Shown: positions 50,825-59,126 of the stretch, one piece after another | How the letters are laid out: each line of letters starts with the position of its first letter | How positions within the stretch are numbered: the stretch's first letter is position 1 | Assembly: GCA_001804815.1 (NCBI GenBank) | Contig: MHBI01000099.1 | Coordinates: forward strand, 186,001-250,000 | Direction of reading: 5' to 3' | Length of the DNA: 64,000 nt | Source: Lentisphaerae bacterium GWF2_50_93 | GTDB lineage: Bacteria > Verrucomicrobiota > Lentisphaeria > Victivallales > GWF2-50-93 | Position numbers and translations under genes: made by a program | The notes under the pieces: model-generated | Database searches by the model: none | What the model was told of the DNA's origin: nothing | The model's input: only the letters and a program-made list of their open reading frames with translations

Positions 50825-51751
50825 ATGAAAACGAGGATAGGGATCACGGCCGGCAAGTTTCTGCCCCTTTGTATTTTAATAGCCGCTTTTCTCTGTCTGT
50901 CGGGATCCGCGGGGGCCGAGGAAAGGAATAAGAAGGATGATGGCAGGAAAAAGGAACAAGTCAAACTCTACGGACAAGCCATCTTTCCTGCGGAAGGCAA
51001 GATCAAAATGGAGGAGGGAACCATTGAAGCCTGGGTCTCCCTCGACTATTCGGCAGGTGATATGGTGCTTCAGGATAAGTCCGGCGTGATTCCCATGACA
51101 TTCTTTGATCTATGCGAGAATACAGGCCTTGACAAGGATAAGAATAAAAAGGGGGCCTCTGATGATTATGCGGGTGACTCCGCTGCGATGAGGATTGCTA
51201 CATCCCAAGGCAACAAGCTGATAAGTACCCTGGCATTCAGTTGCAATCTTTTCAGAAAGGAAATAGGGAAGGATATAATTTCCAGGGGAACCGGAGGCAG
51301 GCTTGATGAATACGACTGGAAGGAGAGCGGATGGTATTTCATCTCAATCTCCTGGAAAAAGACGGAAAACGGATATGACGTCGTCTGGCATGTCAACGGG
51401 AAAAAAAAGGAGACGGTGTTCGGCAGGGAGGAAACCGTCATGTTCCCGAAGACGATGAAGGCTCATCTGATAATCATTGGAAGCGTAAATTCAGCCAGGG
51501 GATCCGTAGAAGCTTTGAGGATTTCGGAAAAAGCCAGGACAGAAGAGGAGATTGAAGCCAGCATGAAAAATGGACTATCCAAGGATAAATCGACACTTTT
51601 CCTTTTCGATGCCTCTCTTCTGACGGCCATGAAAAAGATACGGCAGGCGGATTTTAAAAAGGATACGAAGGTGCCAGACAAGGGATTGTTCGTAGGGCCG
51701 TATAAGACGATCAACGGGAAGTACGGCAAGGCCGTCCAGTTTTATGAATAA
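50825..51751 (+). CDS. Exported LamG/concanavalin-fold protein
   Basis: 308 residues. The signal peptide is LPLCILIAAFLCLSGSAGA (cleavage about residue 36), followed by a highly charged linker (ERNKKDDGRKKEQ). The LamG strands are EEGTIEAWVSLDYSAGDM, SGWYFISISWKK, YDVVWHVNGKKKETV and GSVEALRISEKARTEEEIEA. The C-terminal KYGKAVQFYE equals the KYGNAIKL-type ending of the homologue at 14960. AAGGAGG precedes the ATG. Its place between two pilin genes repeats the LamG/pilin pairing at 15 kb, which supports a joint function, perhaps a pilin-anchored glycan-binding complex (inference). Confidence 0.77.
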   Translation: MKTRIGITAGKFLPLCILIAAFLCLSGSAGAEERNKKDDGRKKEQVKLYGQAIFPAEGKIKMEEGTIEAWVSLDYSAGDMVLQDKSGVIPMTFFDLCENTGLDKDKNKKGASDDYAGDSAAMRIATSQGNKLISTLAFSCNLFRKEIGKDIISRGTGGRLDEYDWKESGWYFISISWKKTENGYDVVWHVNGKKKETVFGREETVMFPKTMKAHLIIIGSVNSARGSVEALRISEKARTEEEIEASMKNGLSKDKSTLFLFDASLLTAMKKIRQADFKKDTKVPDKGLFVGPYKTINGKYGKAVQFYE

Positions 51752-51755
51752 ACCA

Positions 51756-51912
51756 GAAAAGGTAACAAATCAATAGGTAATTGAACATTCTTAATATATC
51801 CTTTTATCGACGTCAAGCGTATAATTACAGCATGGTTTAGAAGAAATATGAACACCGTAAACAGAAGGTAGAGGTTCTGACATGCAAAAAGGATTAATCT
51901 TTGAATCATCTG
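51756..51912 (+). repeat. Captured sialidase promoter and first codons, second copy
   Basis: Near-identical to 47953-48113, with -10 TATAAT at 51820-51825, ribosome-binding site AGAAGGTAGAGG and the codons for [10 protein letters not shown]. Identity stops abruptly after this point, where the pilin sequence begins. It gives the downstream pilin gene its own promoter and new N-terminus. Confidence 0.82.
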
Positions 51913-52742
51913 TATGCAGCCGGCCACGCCGGAATCCGTTAAATGCCTTTACCCTTATCGAACTGATACTCGCTGTGCCAGCCGAAGCTGACGGACAGCT
52001 CTGTCCGGAGCGTAGGCAAGTTCGAAAAGCGTTTACGCTTATCGAACTGTTGGTGGTTATTGCGATCATCGCAATCCTGGCGGCAATGCTGCTGCCGGCA
52101 CTGAAAATGGCGAAGGAGCGGGCAAAGCAGGCCGTCTGTGTTTCAAATCTCAAGCAGTCCGGCATTGCTGTAAATATGTATACTGGCGATTATAACGGCT
52201 GGGTCACCCTTAATGACAGTTGGGCCAAGGTGTTCTCCGATGAAGGATATCTGCCGAAGTTTCCCAAATATGGGGATGCCTACGCCACAATATGCCCGAG
52301 CTGGAAATGTTATGGGGCTGCGACCAGATATGATTATGGATACCAGCACGCTGGAGGAATAGTCGGATATGGATTTACAGACAGCATAGCCTATTATCAG
52401 AACATCTACAATGGATTCGGTGTCCCTTTGGATCCAGGTCTACTTCCCAGCCAGAACTGGTCTGAATGTGCGGCAAGCCCAAGCACATGGATCAAACTCG
52501 GAGACAGCCTTGATGAACTCCTGACATACAACACACAGACTGGGAACATGTGTCAGTCAGGCGCATACCTGCATGCAAGGCACTTTAAAACTGCAAGTTG
52601 CTGGTTTGCGGATTCCCACGTCGAAAATATAACAAGAGATGACTTTATGGCAAATTATAACTGGAAGAGTAAAATCACAACCACAAAGGCGTCTGCAGCG
52701 AGGACGGGCGTCTATTTAGGAGTATTCGTATCGTCCCAGTGA
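51882..52742 (+). CDS. Pilin-like protein with captured start and two prepilin motifs
   Basis: 286 residues. The first ten residues ([10 protein letters not shown]) are those of the sialidase-like protein at 48083. Then [18 protein letters not shown] gives one incomplete prepilin motif, and [20 protein letters not shown], 34 residues further on, a complete one with the full hydrophobic helix. The rest matches the pilin at 50006 ([35 protein letters not shown]). Processing at the second motif would give a normal mature pilin, but the leader would then be about 51 residues long. Whether it is processed is open. No Gly precedes either Phe. Confidence 0.8.
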   Translation: MQKGLIFESSVCSRPRRNPLNAFTLIELILAVPAEADGQLCPERRQVRKAFTLIELLVVIAIIAILAAMLLPALKMAKERAKQAVCVSNLKQSGIAVNMYTGDYNGWVTLNDSWAKVFSDEGYLPKFPKYGDAYATICPSWKCYGAATRYDYGYQHAGGIVGYGFTDSIAYYQNIYNGFGVPLDPGLLPSQNWSECAASPSTWIKLGDSLDELLTYNTQTGNMCQSGAYLHARHFKTASCWFADSHVENITRDDFMANYNWKSKITTTKASAARTGVYLGVFVSSQ

Positions 52743-52924
52743 TGAAGACAGAAGAATGGCATTTATATAAATGAGCAGCAGTGTCCCAACGTTGGAACAA
52801 GGATTTAATGTAACATGTTGAAAAATAATGTGATAAGCGAGGATTGCAGTTTTTCCGATTTAAAAACAGCGGACAATTTAAATTCTTGCTTTTCTGTTAT
52901 ACAATTAGCAGTTGAAGGTGATAT

Positions 52925-53776
52925 ATGAGCAAGTCCAATATGGAAGTGAATTTGTACGAGAATATTCTCCTTGGAGCTTTCACTCCTATGCACGAAGAGG
53001 GGATGGATGGCAACATGGCGTCAGGGGCTGGGCATCATCCCGACGGGAACGGGAATCTTCCACCTGAAAAGGCTGCAGAGATGCAGAAATTGTACTTCAA
53101 TATCATGGCACATGAACTGAACAATTTTCTGCACTGTATCCAAAGCGGCATTGACATGGCAAAGATGGAATTACAGGCGGACAACAACGGGGAAGCGGAT
53201 ACTTTGCTTGATGATTGCGCAAGAGCATCATATAACTCGACGTGCCTTCTTGAAAATTATTCAATGTTCCTCAAGGGGGGCTCGGTCCATTTAAAAAACA
53301 ATAAGATTGATGTAGTGGAAATTGCACGGGCATCCGCAAAAATGCTGTTGAGGGATCATAGGATCAACTTTTACTTGGAGACGGATAACATTGCCAAATA
53401 TGTTTCAGGGGATGAAACACAGCTCTGCCAGCTTTTCCATAATCTCCTGAAGAACGCGAAAGAGGCGATGACAGGCAACGGAATCACGATAAAAATTGAC
53501 ATGTCGAGGGCAAGCATTGGAATGAACAATCCGGATAAACTCATGCCCGGGGAATATTTAAGGATTAAAATATCAGACAACGGCGTAGGCATAGATAAGA
53601 ACAATATTGAACACCTTTTTGATCCGTATTTCACATTAAAGAAAACAGGTACGGGACTGGGGCTGTGCGTGTGCCTTTGGATAGCCAGGAGCCACAAAGG
53701 CTCTATAGGAGTCGATTCAGAGTCCGGCAAGGGAACTGTTTTTACGGTATTGCTGCCTCAGTCTAAATTTGATTAA
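52925..53776 (+). CDS. Soluble orphan histidine kinase
   Basis: 283 residues, no membrane segment and no recognisable sensor domain; the first 50 residues are a low-complexity Gly/His/Asn-rich stretch. The phosphoacceptor box is MAHELNNFLHCI (His63), unusual in having N after EL (NtrB/HWE-like forms have HEIRNPL or HELNN). The ATP domain has the N box LFHNLLKNAKEAM (about 170-182), G1 SDNGVGI (217-223), F box LFDPYFTLKK and G2 TGTGLGL (241-247). No response regulator gene is adjacent. AAGGTG lies about 6 nt upstream of the ATG. It stands alone, with about 180 nt of AT-rich DNA on either side in which I see no clear promoter. Confidence 0.85.
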   Translation: MSKSNMEVNLYENILLGAFTPMHEEGMDGNMASGAGHHPDGNGNLPPEKAAEMQKLYFNIMAHELNNFLHCIQSGIDMAKMELQADNNGEADTLLDDCARASYNSTCLLENYSMFLKGGSVHLKNNKIDVVEIARASAKMLLRDHRINFYLETDNIAKYVSGDETQLCQLFHNLLKNAKEAMTGNGITIKIDMSRASIGMNNPDKLMPGEYLRIKISDNGVGIDKNNIEHLFDPYFTLKKTGTGLGLCVCLWIARSHKGSIGVDSESGKGTVFTVLLPQSKFD

Positions 53777-53958
53777 AATGCATCCCATGCAAAGTGAAGA
53801 AGATCGCGGTGCTTGTATTATGGATGAAAAACAATGGTTTTGAATCTAAATGCATCAATAAAACGAGGGTGTCAGTTGTAAGCAGTTGCTATTGTATAGT
53901 TAATATTGGGACACTAATGATAAATGAGCTCAAATCAAATAATAATATAAGGTGAATT

Positions 53959-56562
53959 ATGGCGACTCATTCATTTCTTCCAAGGATTTCCGTCGCATTC
54001 GTTGCGCTTTTGTTTTGCATCACATCTTCAATGGCGGCCGTTACCGGTTATGCCCCTGAGGGCTATAAGCTCGCTTCAAGCGGCAAGCCGGTCCAGATCG
54101 CCGAGGGTGGGAAGGCTATGCTGCCGATTGTTATTTCGCCCGACGCCTCCAAGGATCTGCGCGCGAGCGCTGAAGAGCTTGCTGGCTTCCTCAAGAGAAT
54201 GACAGGAGCCGCGTTCACCATCAAGGAAAGCAAGGTTCCAGAGGGCATCACTCTGGGGACGCTATCCCAGTTTCCTGATGACAAACTGAAAAAGGATCTG
54301 GAGATCCGCGATGGCTACGACGGAGTCGAGGCATTCGTGATCCGTTCCGGGGAGAACCGGGTACTTCTTCTGGCGAACACCGACCTCGGAGCTTCGCACG
54401 CCGCCTACCGTTTCCTGGAACTGCTGGGATGCCGCTGGTTTTTCATGGGGAAGACATGGGAGGTTGTTCCGCAGATCCAGTCGCTCAGTTTTGACTTGAA
54501 CGAGAGCAGCCGTCCACGGATATGGAGCCGTATTTTCGGGTTCACCCGCTTGAATCTGAAAGTTGATGAGGTGGGGGATCCGGACCGTGCGGTCATTTTC
54601 CAGGATTGGAAAAAAGCGAATCGCATGGCGAAATCATTTGAAGCCAGCCTCAGCCACGCATGGCACGCGATCCCGAATTCGTTCAAGATGGATGGCTACC
54701 CATTCAAGAAGGAGTTTGAGGCCCATCCCGAGTATTTCGCACTCCTGGACGGCAAGCGGACACCGCCGCAATTCTGCGTGACGAATCCGGGTCTTCAAAA
54801 AGTGATCACCGAATACGCCAATTTTTATTTTAAGAAGAATCCGGAGGCTGATGCCGTGTCCCTAGATACAGCGGACCAGGCTGGCTGGTGCACCTGCCCG
54901 GAATGCACGAAGCTGGGGCATCATAGCGTCCAGCCGTTCTTCCTGACGAATTTGGTTGGGAAAGAACTCCAGAAAACCCATCCTGGGAAGTTTGTCGGCC
55001 TGCTGGCCTACAGCTGGCATTGCGATCCTCCGAGCTTCGCCATGGAACCCAATGTGTTCGTGCAGTTGACGAATGGTTTCAACGCCTCAAAATATACATT
55101 CGACGAACTGTTCAAGGCCTGGGGTGAAAAATGCCAGCATATGGGGATTTACGAATATTACTCCTACTGGGAGATGGACAAGTGTATGCTTCCCGGCAAC
55201 GGTCCCCACAACAAAATCGATGAGCTTGGTACACGCATGAAGAAATATGCCGACAACAAGGTGGTTTACCTTTCTGCCGAATCTGCAAGCAGCTGGGGAG
55301 CGCACGGACTTGGATACTATATCGCCAACAGGATGTTGTGGGATCCGGATGCGGACATCAAGGCCCTGAAAAGAGATTTCTATGACAAGGCCTTCGGTCC
55401 CGCCGCACCGGCCATGGAACGCTATTATGAGAGGCTGAATCTTTCCAATAGGCCTTTCCGTGGACAGTCGTTGCTCCGGCAATGCCTGGGTGATTTGGAG
55501 GAGGCCGTTGTGCTTGCCAAGTCCCGTCCCGATGTCCTGGCCAGGCTGGATGATCTGAGGGCCAACATGGTCTATAATTATCTTGGCCAGAAAGTTGAAA
55601 GTGCCGAAAATGAGGCGGAGCAGAAGAGGAGTGCCCTGGAATGGTTTACCTGGTCATATAGGATGCGGAACAACCACATGGTGGACTGGCTGACGTTTCG
55701 CGCCACCGTGGGGAATGATGAATACGACCGTTCCCTGGCCTGCAAGTTCAAGGAACCGTCCTGGAATTATAGGAAGACCAGCGAAAACCCCTGGAAGAAT
55801 GATGTGCCGGTGACCTCGCAGGAACTGACCGAGCGGCTTCAAAAAATAAAGGCGGAATGGGGTGAAGTACCTTCTTTCAGCGAACAAAAGTACTCTGACA
55901 AATACGTGTTGGTGCGGTTTGATGGTTCGCAGAAAAGAGAGGGGAAGCGGGCGTTCCTGGGCAGTGCCGTTCAACTGCTTGTCAGTCAGAAGGGCGAACC
56001 CTTGAGTTTCAAGCTGACCTCAACTCCATCGCCTAGCATAGAACGGCAGGATGCCAAGTATTCGCTTGCGACGCTCGACGGCAAGGAGATTATAAAAGGT
56101 GAACTGCCAGAAGGGGAGAACCCCATGAATCTGAAAGTTCCAGGCCCGGGGATTTATCTTTTCACCTGCAAACGTGGCGGGTCGGGATGGTGGATTGAAT
56201 TGCCCGACGAATTAAATAGTGCCATTATCATCAAGAGGGAACTCGAATCCCGGCCTCAATATATGAAATCCTATTTTTATGTGCCTAAGAAGACATCCCG
56301 GATTGTCATGTATTCCCAGGATGGGAGCGTCTCTGTGAGCGATCCGGCCAATAAGGTGGCATATAAAGGTAAATCCAAAGGGGAATTCACACTTATCCCG
56401 GTGAAGGACGGGATGGATGGAAAAGTGTGGAGCATTACTGGGAAATTCAGGAACCTGTGTTTTCTGAATATTCCTACCGTGCTTTCAGCTTCACCCAGTT
56501 ATGCTTTTGTCCCCAAGGAGCTGGTGGAGAAGGATGCCTTGGAAGAGGTTTTGTTGAAATGA
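53959..56562 (+). CDS. Exported DUF4838 protein
   Basis: 867 residues. The signal peptide is ISVAFVALLFCITSSMAA (about 1-27). An N-terminal GH67/GH20-like alpha/beta domain (about 50-165) has SAEELAGFLKRMTGAAFTIK and ASHAAYRFLELLGCRWFF. The DUF4838 barrel (about 185-560) contains TADQAGWCTCPECTKLGHH, with the same CxCxxC cluster as the protein at 42184. Residues about 650-867 are beta-rich and may bind glycans. AAGGTG stands 6 nt before the ATG. It starts a run of six genes with gaps of 20-80 nt (DUF4838, DUF4838, esterase, SGNH esterase, sialate O-acetylesterase, then a 147-nt gap to a Tat protein), which together suggest breakdown of a heavily acylated glycan. Confidence 0.8.
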   Translation: MATHSFLPRISVAFVALLFCITSSMAAVTGYAPEGYKLASSGKPVQIAEGGKAMLPIVISPDASKDLRASAEELAGFLKRMTGAAFTIKESKVPEGITLGTLSQFPDDKLKKDLEIRDGYDGVEAFVIRSGENRVLLLANTDLGASHAAYRFLELLGCRWFFMGKTWEVVPQIQSLSFDLNESSRPRIWSRIFGFTRLNLKVDEVGDPDRAVIFQDWKKANRMAKSFEASLSHAWHAIPNSFKMDGYPFKKEFEAHPEYFALLDGKRTPPQFCVTNPGLQKVITEYANFYFKKNPEADAVSLDTADQAGWCTCPECTKLGHHSVQPFFLTNLVGKELQKTHPGKFVGLLAYSWHCDPPSFAMEPNVFVQLTNGFNASKYTFDELFKAWGEKCQHMGIYEYYSYWEMDKCMLPGNGPHNKIDELGTRMKKYADNKVVYLSAESASSWGAHGLGYYIANRMLWDPDADIKALKRDFYDKAFGPAAPAMERYYERLNLSNRPFRGQSLLRQCLGDLEEAVVLAKSRPDVLARLDDLRANMVYNYLGQKVESAENEAEQKRSALEWFTWSYRMRNNHMVDWLTFRATVGNDEYDRSLACKFKEPSWNYRKTSENPWKNDVPVTSQELTERLQKIKAEWGEVPSFSEQKYSDKYVLVRFDGSQKREGKRAFLGSAVQLLVSQKGEPLSFKLTSTPSPSIERQDAKYSLATLDGKEIIKGELPEGENPMNLKVPGPGIYLFTCKRGGSGWWIELPDELNSAIIIKRELESRPQYMKSYFYVPKKTSRIVMYSQDGSVSVSDPANKVAYKGKSKGEFTLIPVKDGMDGKVWSITGKFRNLCFLNIPTVLSASPSYAFVPKELVEKDALEEVLLK

Positions 56563-56587
56563 ATCCCTGTAACTCAATAGGAGAGGC

Positions 56588-59047
56588 ATGAGTATCTCAG
56601 TGCATAGGTTGTCTGGAGTAGTGGCTGTAGGAATAGGGCTGATTCTGATAATTGGCACAGCCAGTTCGGCAGAGGTGCCTGTAGTGGAGAAATCAAAACC
56701 GGTCGCGAAGATATATGTTCATCCTGATGAGCTCAAGCCTGTTGAGAGGATGAAGTACTACAAGATGAATAAGATGCCAAGCGAGCTTTCCATTGCACTT
56801 AGGGATTTGAATTACCATCTTGAGAAGATGTCCGGTGCAAAGTTGGACATAGTTGAAGAATCCGATCCCCAGAAAATCCCCAGTCCGGCGATTGTGGTTG
56901 GCAAGCTGGCCGAACAGCTTGGAGCCGTGTGCGCGCCCAGCGAATGGAAGGAAGGATATCGCATACTTACGAGGGATGGGCGTGTGTTAATCAGCGGGGA
57001 ACGTCTGGTTGCCAGTTCCTACGGGGTCTATGGATTCCTGCAGATGATGGGATGCGATTGGGTGATGCCGGGACCGCTGGGGGAAGTAATCCCGAAGCGG
57101 GATACGGTCGGCATCCCGGAAACAGATTTGGCGGTCAAACCTGATTTCGGTCTGCGCTGGATGTGGATTGGCGGCGGACCCAAATATCTTGCCAAGGAAC
57201 CCCGCGCCGAATACGATCAGTGGCTTATACGGCAGCGGATGGGTGTCTGTGAGGAATACAGTGAACGCATTAACGAAGCTCACATGTGGAATAAGCTGGT
57301 GGACAAGTACAAGGCGGAATTCCAGAAGGATCCTGAAATGCTTGCACTCGTTCGCATGGCGGATGGTTCCTACAAGCGGCAGGGTCCGCAGATCGAGACG
57401 AGCAATCCTAAGACGGTTGATCTTGTAGCGCGGTATATCCGCGAACAGTTTGTGGAGAACAATTGGCCGAAGGACAAGAAGATCACGCTTTCCGTGGGGC
57501 CCGCAGACGGGTTGGATTTCTCAGAATCTCCTGAATCCAGAGGGTTGGCTCCTGAAAAGTTCAATCCTGTATCCGGAACCCGCGATGCGACCGATCTGGT
57601 GGTTGATCTTGCCAACAAAGTAATTGAGAAGATCGGTAATGAATATCCCAATCTGACGCTCGGTTTTTACGTGTATTCCGCACATGACGATTTTCCCCAG
57701 AAGGTCATTCCTAACCCGCGCATCCGGCCAATCCTGGCTCCAATCACTTATTCCCGCTTGCATTCCACCAATGATCCGCACTCCAAGACCCGGACCTATT
57801 ACAGGAATGTTGCCGACAAGTGGGCGGAATGGGCAAAACCGAATGGCGTACCATTGATGGTGTATGAGTACAACTGGAACCTGGCTGAGAACATGCTGCC
57901 CTTCACCCGGATCAAGACAATTGCCGAGGATCTGAAGTTCTACAAGGAAAGGAATTTTCACAGCATAACTGTTGAGTCCATCAATGCCTGGGCTACTCTC
58001 GCCCCTCATAACTACATCTTCGCCAGAATGACCTGGGACACATCGCTTGACTGGCGGAAACTGCTGTCCGAGTTCTGTCGCAAAGCGTATGGCGCAGGAG
58101 CGGAAGACATCGAGAAATATTATCTGCGACTGGTAGATGTCCAGGGCAAGGCCGGACTCGAAGCCGGATCATATTACTCCGCAGCTCTTATCTTTAACGA
58201 CGCTTACGTAAAAGCCGCTCGGACTGATATTGACACAGCTTTGAAAAATCCTGATTTGAGCACAGAACAGCGCAAGAGGATTGAGGCAGTCAGCCTGGGG
58301 TTCCACAGTCTTGAACTGTATCTTGCCTGGAACAGGGCGTCGAATGAATTTGATTTCGCAAAGGCGATGAAAATAGGGGAGGAGATGCGTGCATATTACA
58401 AGACAACGCTTGAGGCAAATCCACTCTTCATTGCCAGGCAGCCAAAAGTTTATATCGATCGGTTTCTGCTGAAGGCAACGGAAGATTCACTGAAGTTCTC
58501 AACTCCTCCATATAAGATTGTCTACAAGCTTCCAGACCAGTTGCAGACAACGTTTGATCCCACGGGTCAAGGGGAATACCTGAATCTTTACGGTACAGAG
58601 ATCAATGATTCAGGATGGGTGAGAACAAAGACCTGGTCAAGCACCTGGGATGCTCAGGGGCTGGGTTTGCTGAGGACAGGCTCCGTATGGTATCGGATTA
58701 ATTTCGATGTTCCGGCCGACCTGCGCGGACAGGGCATTGGCCTGCTGCTAGGAGCTTTTGATGATGAGGCGAAGGTATGGGGTAACGGTAAATATGCCGG
58801 GACTTCCGGCATTAAATTTGCCCAGCCCGCAGCGATTGATCTCACAGATGCGATCGTCTACGGAGGGAACAATCAGTTGACAATTGAAATTCGCCGCAAT
58901 TCACTCGCTAATGAACTCCTGACAGGAGGGATTTTCCGTCCTTCGTTCGTCTTTTGCGGACCTCGCATCGTCCAGTCGGAAAGGCCGGCTGAAGCCGTCC
59001 GGGTGCTACCTGGGGGCGAACAGGAGAAAGTGGCTCCAATAAAGTAG
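56588..59047 (+). CDS. Exported DUF4838 protein lacking the CxCxxC cluster
   Basis: 819 residues, signal peptide VVAVGIGLILIIGTASSA. The N-terminal domain (about 55-165; ALRDLNYHLEKMSGAKLDIV, SSYGVYGFLQMMGCDWVMPG) and barrel (about 180-560) follow the family plan. At the position of the CxCxxC cluster of the two other DUF4838 proteins it reads SVGPADGLDFSESPESRGLA, without Cys. Residues about 655-790 form a jelly-roll of the GH2 sugar-binding type (WYRINFDVPADLRGQGIGLL, DEAKVWGNGKYAGTSG). GGAGAGG precedes the ATG; 25 nt separate it from the previous gene. It probably differs from its neighbour in substrate or metal use (inference). Confidence 0.8.
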   Translation: MSISVHRLSGVVAVGIGLILIIGTASSAEVPVVEKSKPVAKIYVHPDELKPVERMKYYKMNKMPSELSIALRDLNYHLEKMSGAKLDIVEESDPQKIPSPAIVVGKLAEQLGAVCAPSEWKEGYRILTRDGRVLISGERLVASSYGVYGFLQMMGCDWVMPGPLGEVIPKRDTVGIPETDLAVKPDFGLRWMWIGGGPKYLAKEPRAEYDQWLIRQRMGVCEEYSERINEAHMWNKLVDKYKAEFQKDPEMLALVRMADGSYKRQGPQIETSNPKTVDLVARYIREQFVENNWPKDKKITLSVGPADGLDFSESPESRGLAPEKFNPVSGTRDATDLVVDLANKVIEKIGNEYPNLTLGFYVYSAHDDFPQKVIPNPRIRPILAPITYSRLHSTNDPHSKTRTYYRNVADKWAEWAKPNGVPLMVYEYNWNLAENMLPFTRIKTIAEDLKFYKERNFHSITVESINAWATLAPHNYIFARMTWDTSLDWRKLLSEFCRKAYGAGAEDIEKYYLRLVDVQGKAGLEAGSYYSAALIFNDAYVKAARTDIDTALKNPDLSTEQRKRIEAVSLGFHSLELYLAWNRASNEFDFAKAMKIGEEMRAYYKTTLEANPLFIARQPKVYIDRFLLKATEDSLKFSTPPYKIVYKLPDQLQTTFDPTGQGEYLNLYGTEINDSGWVRTKTWSSTWDAQGLGLLRTGSVWYRINFDVPADLRGQGIGLLLGAFDDEAKVWGNGKYAGTSGIKFAQPAAIDLTDAIVYGGNNQLTIEIRRNSLANELLTGGIFRPSFVFCGPRIVQSERPAEAVRVLPGGEQEKVAPIK

Positions 59048-59126
59048 ATTTAGGCAATTTTGAAATCAGCTCAGATGGATTAAAACACGCGCAAGTAAAC
59101 TTATTTTAAATTTTAAAGGAGCAACA

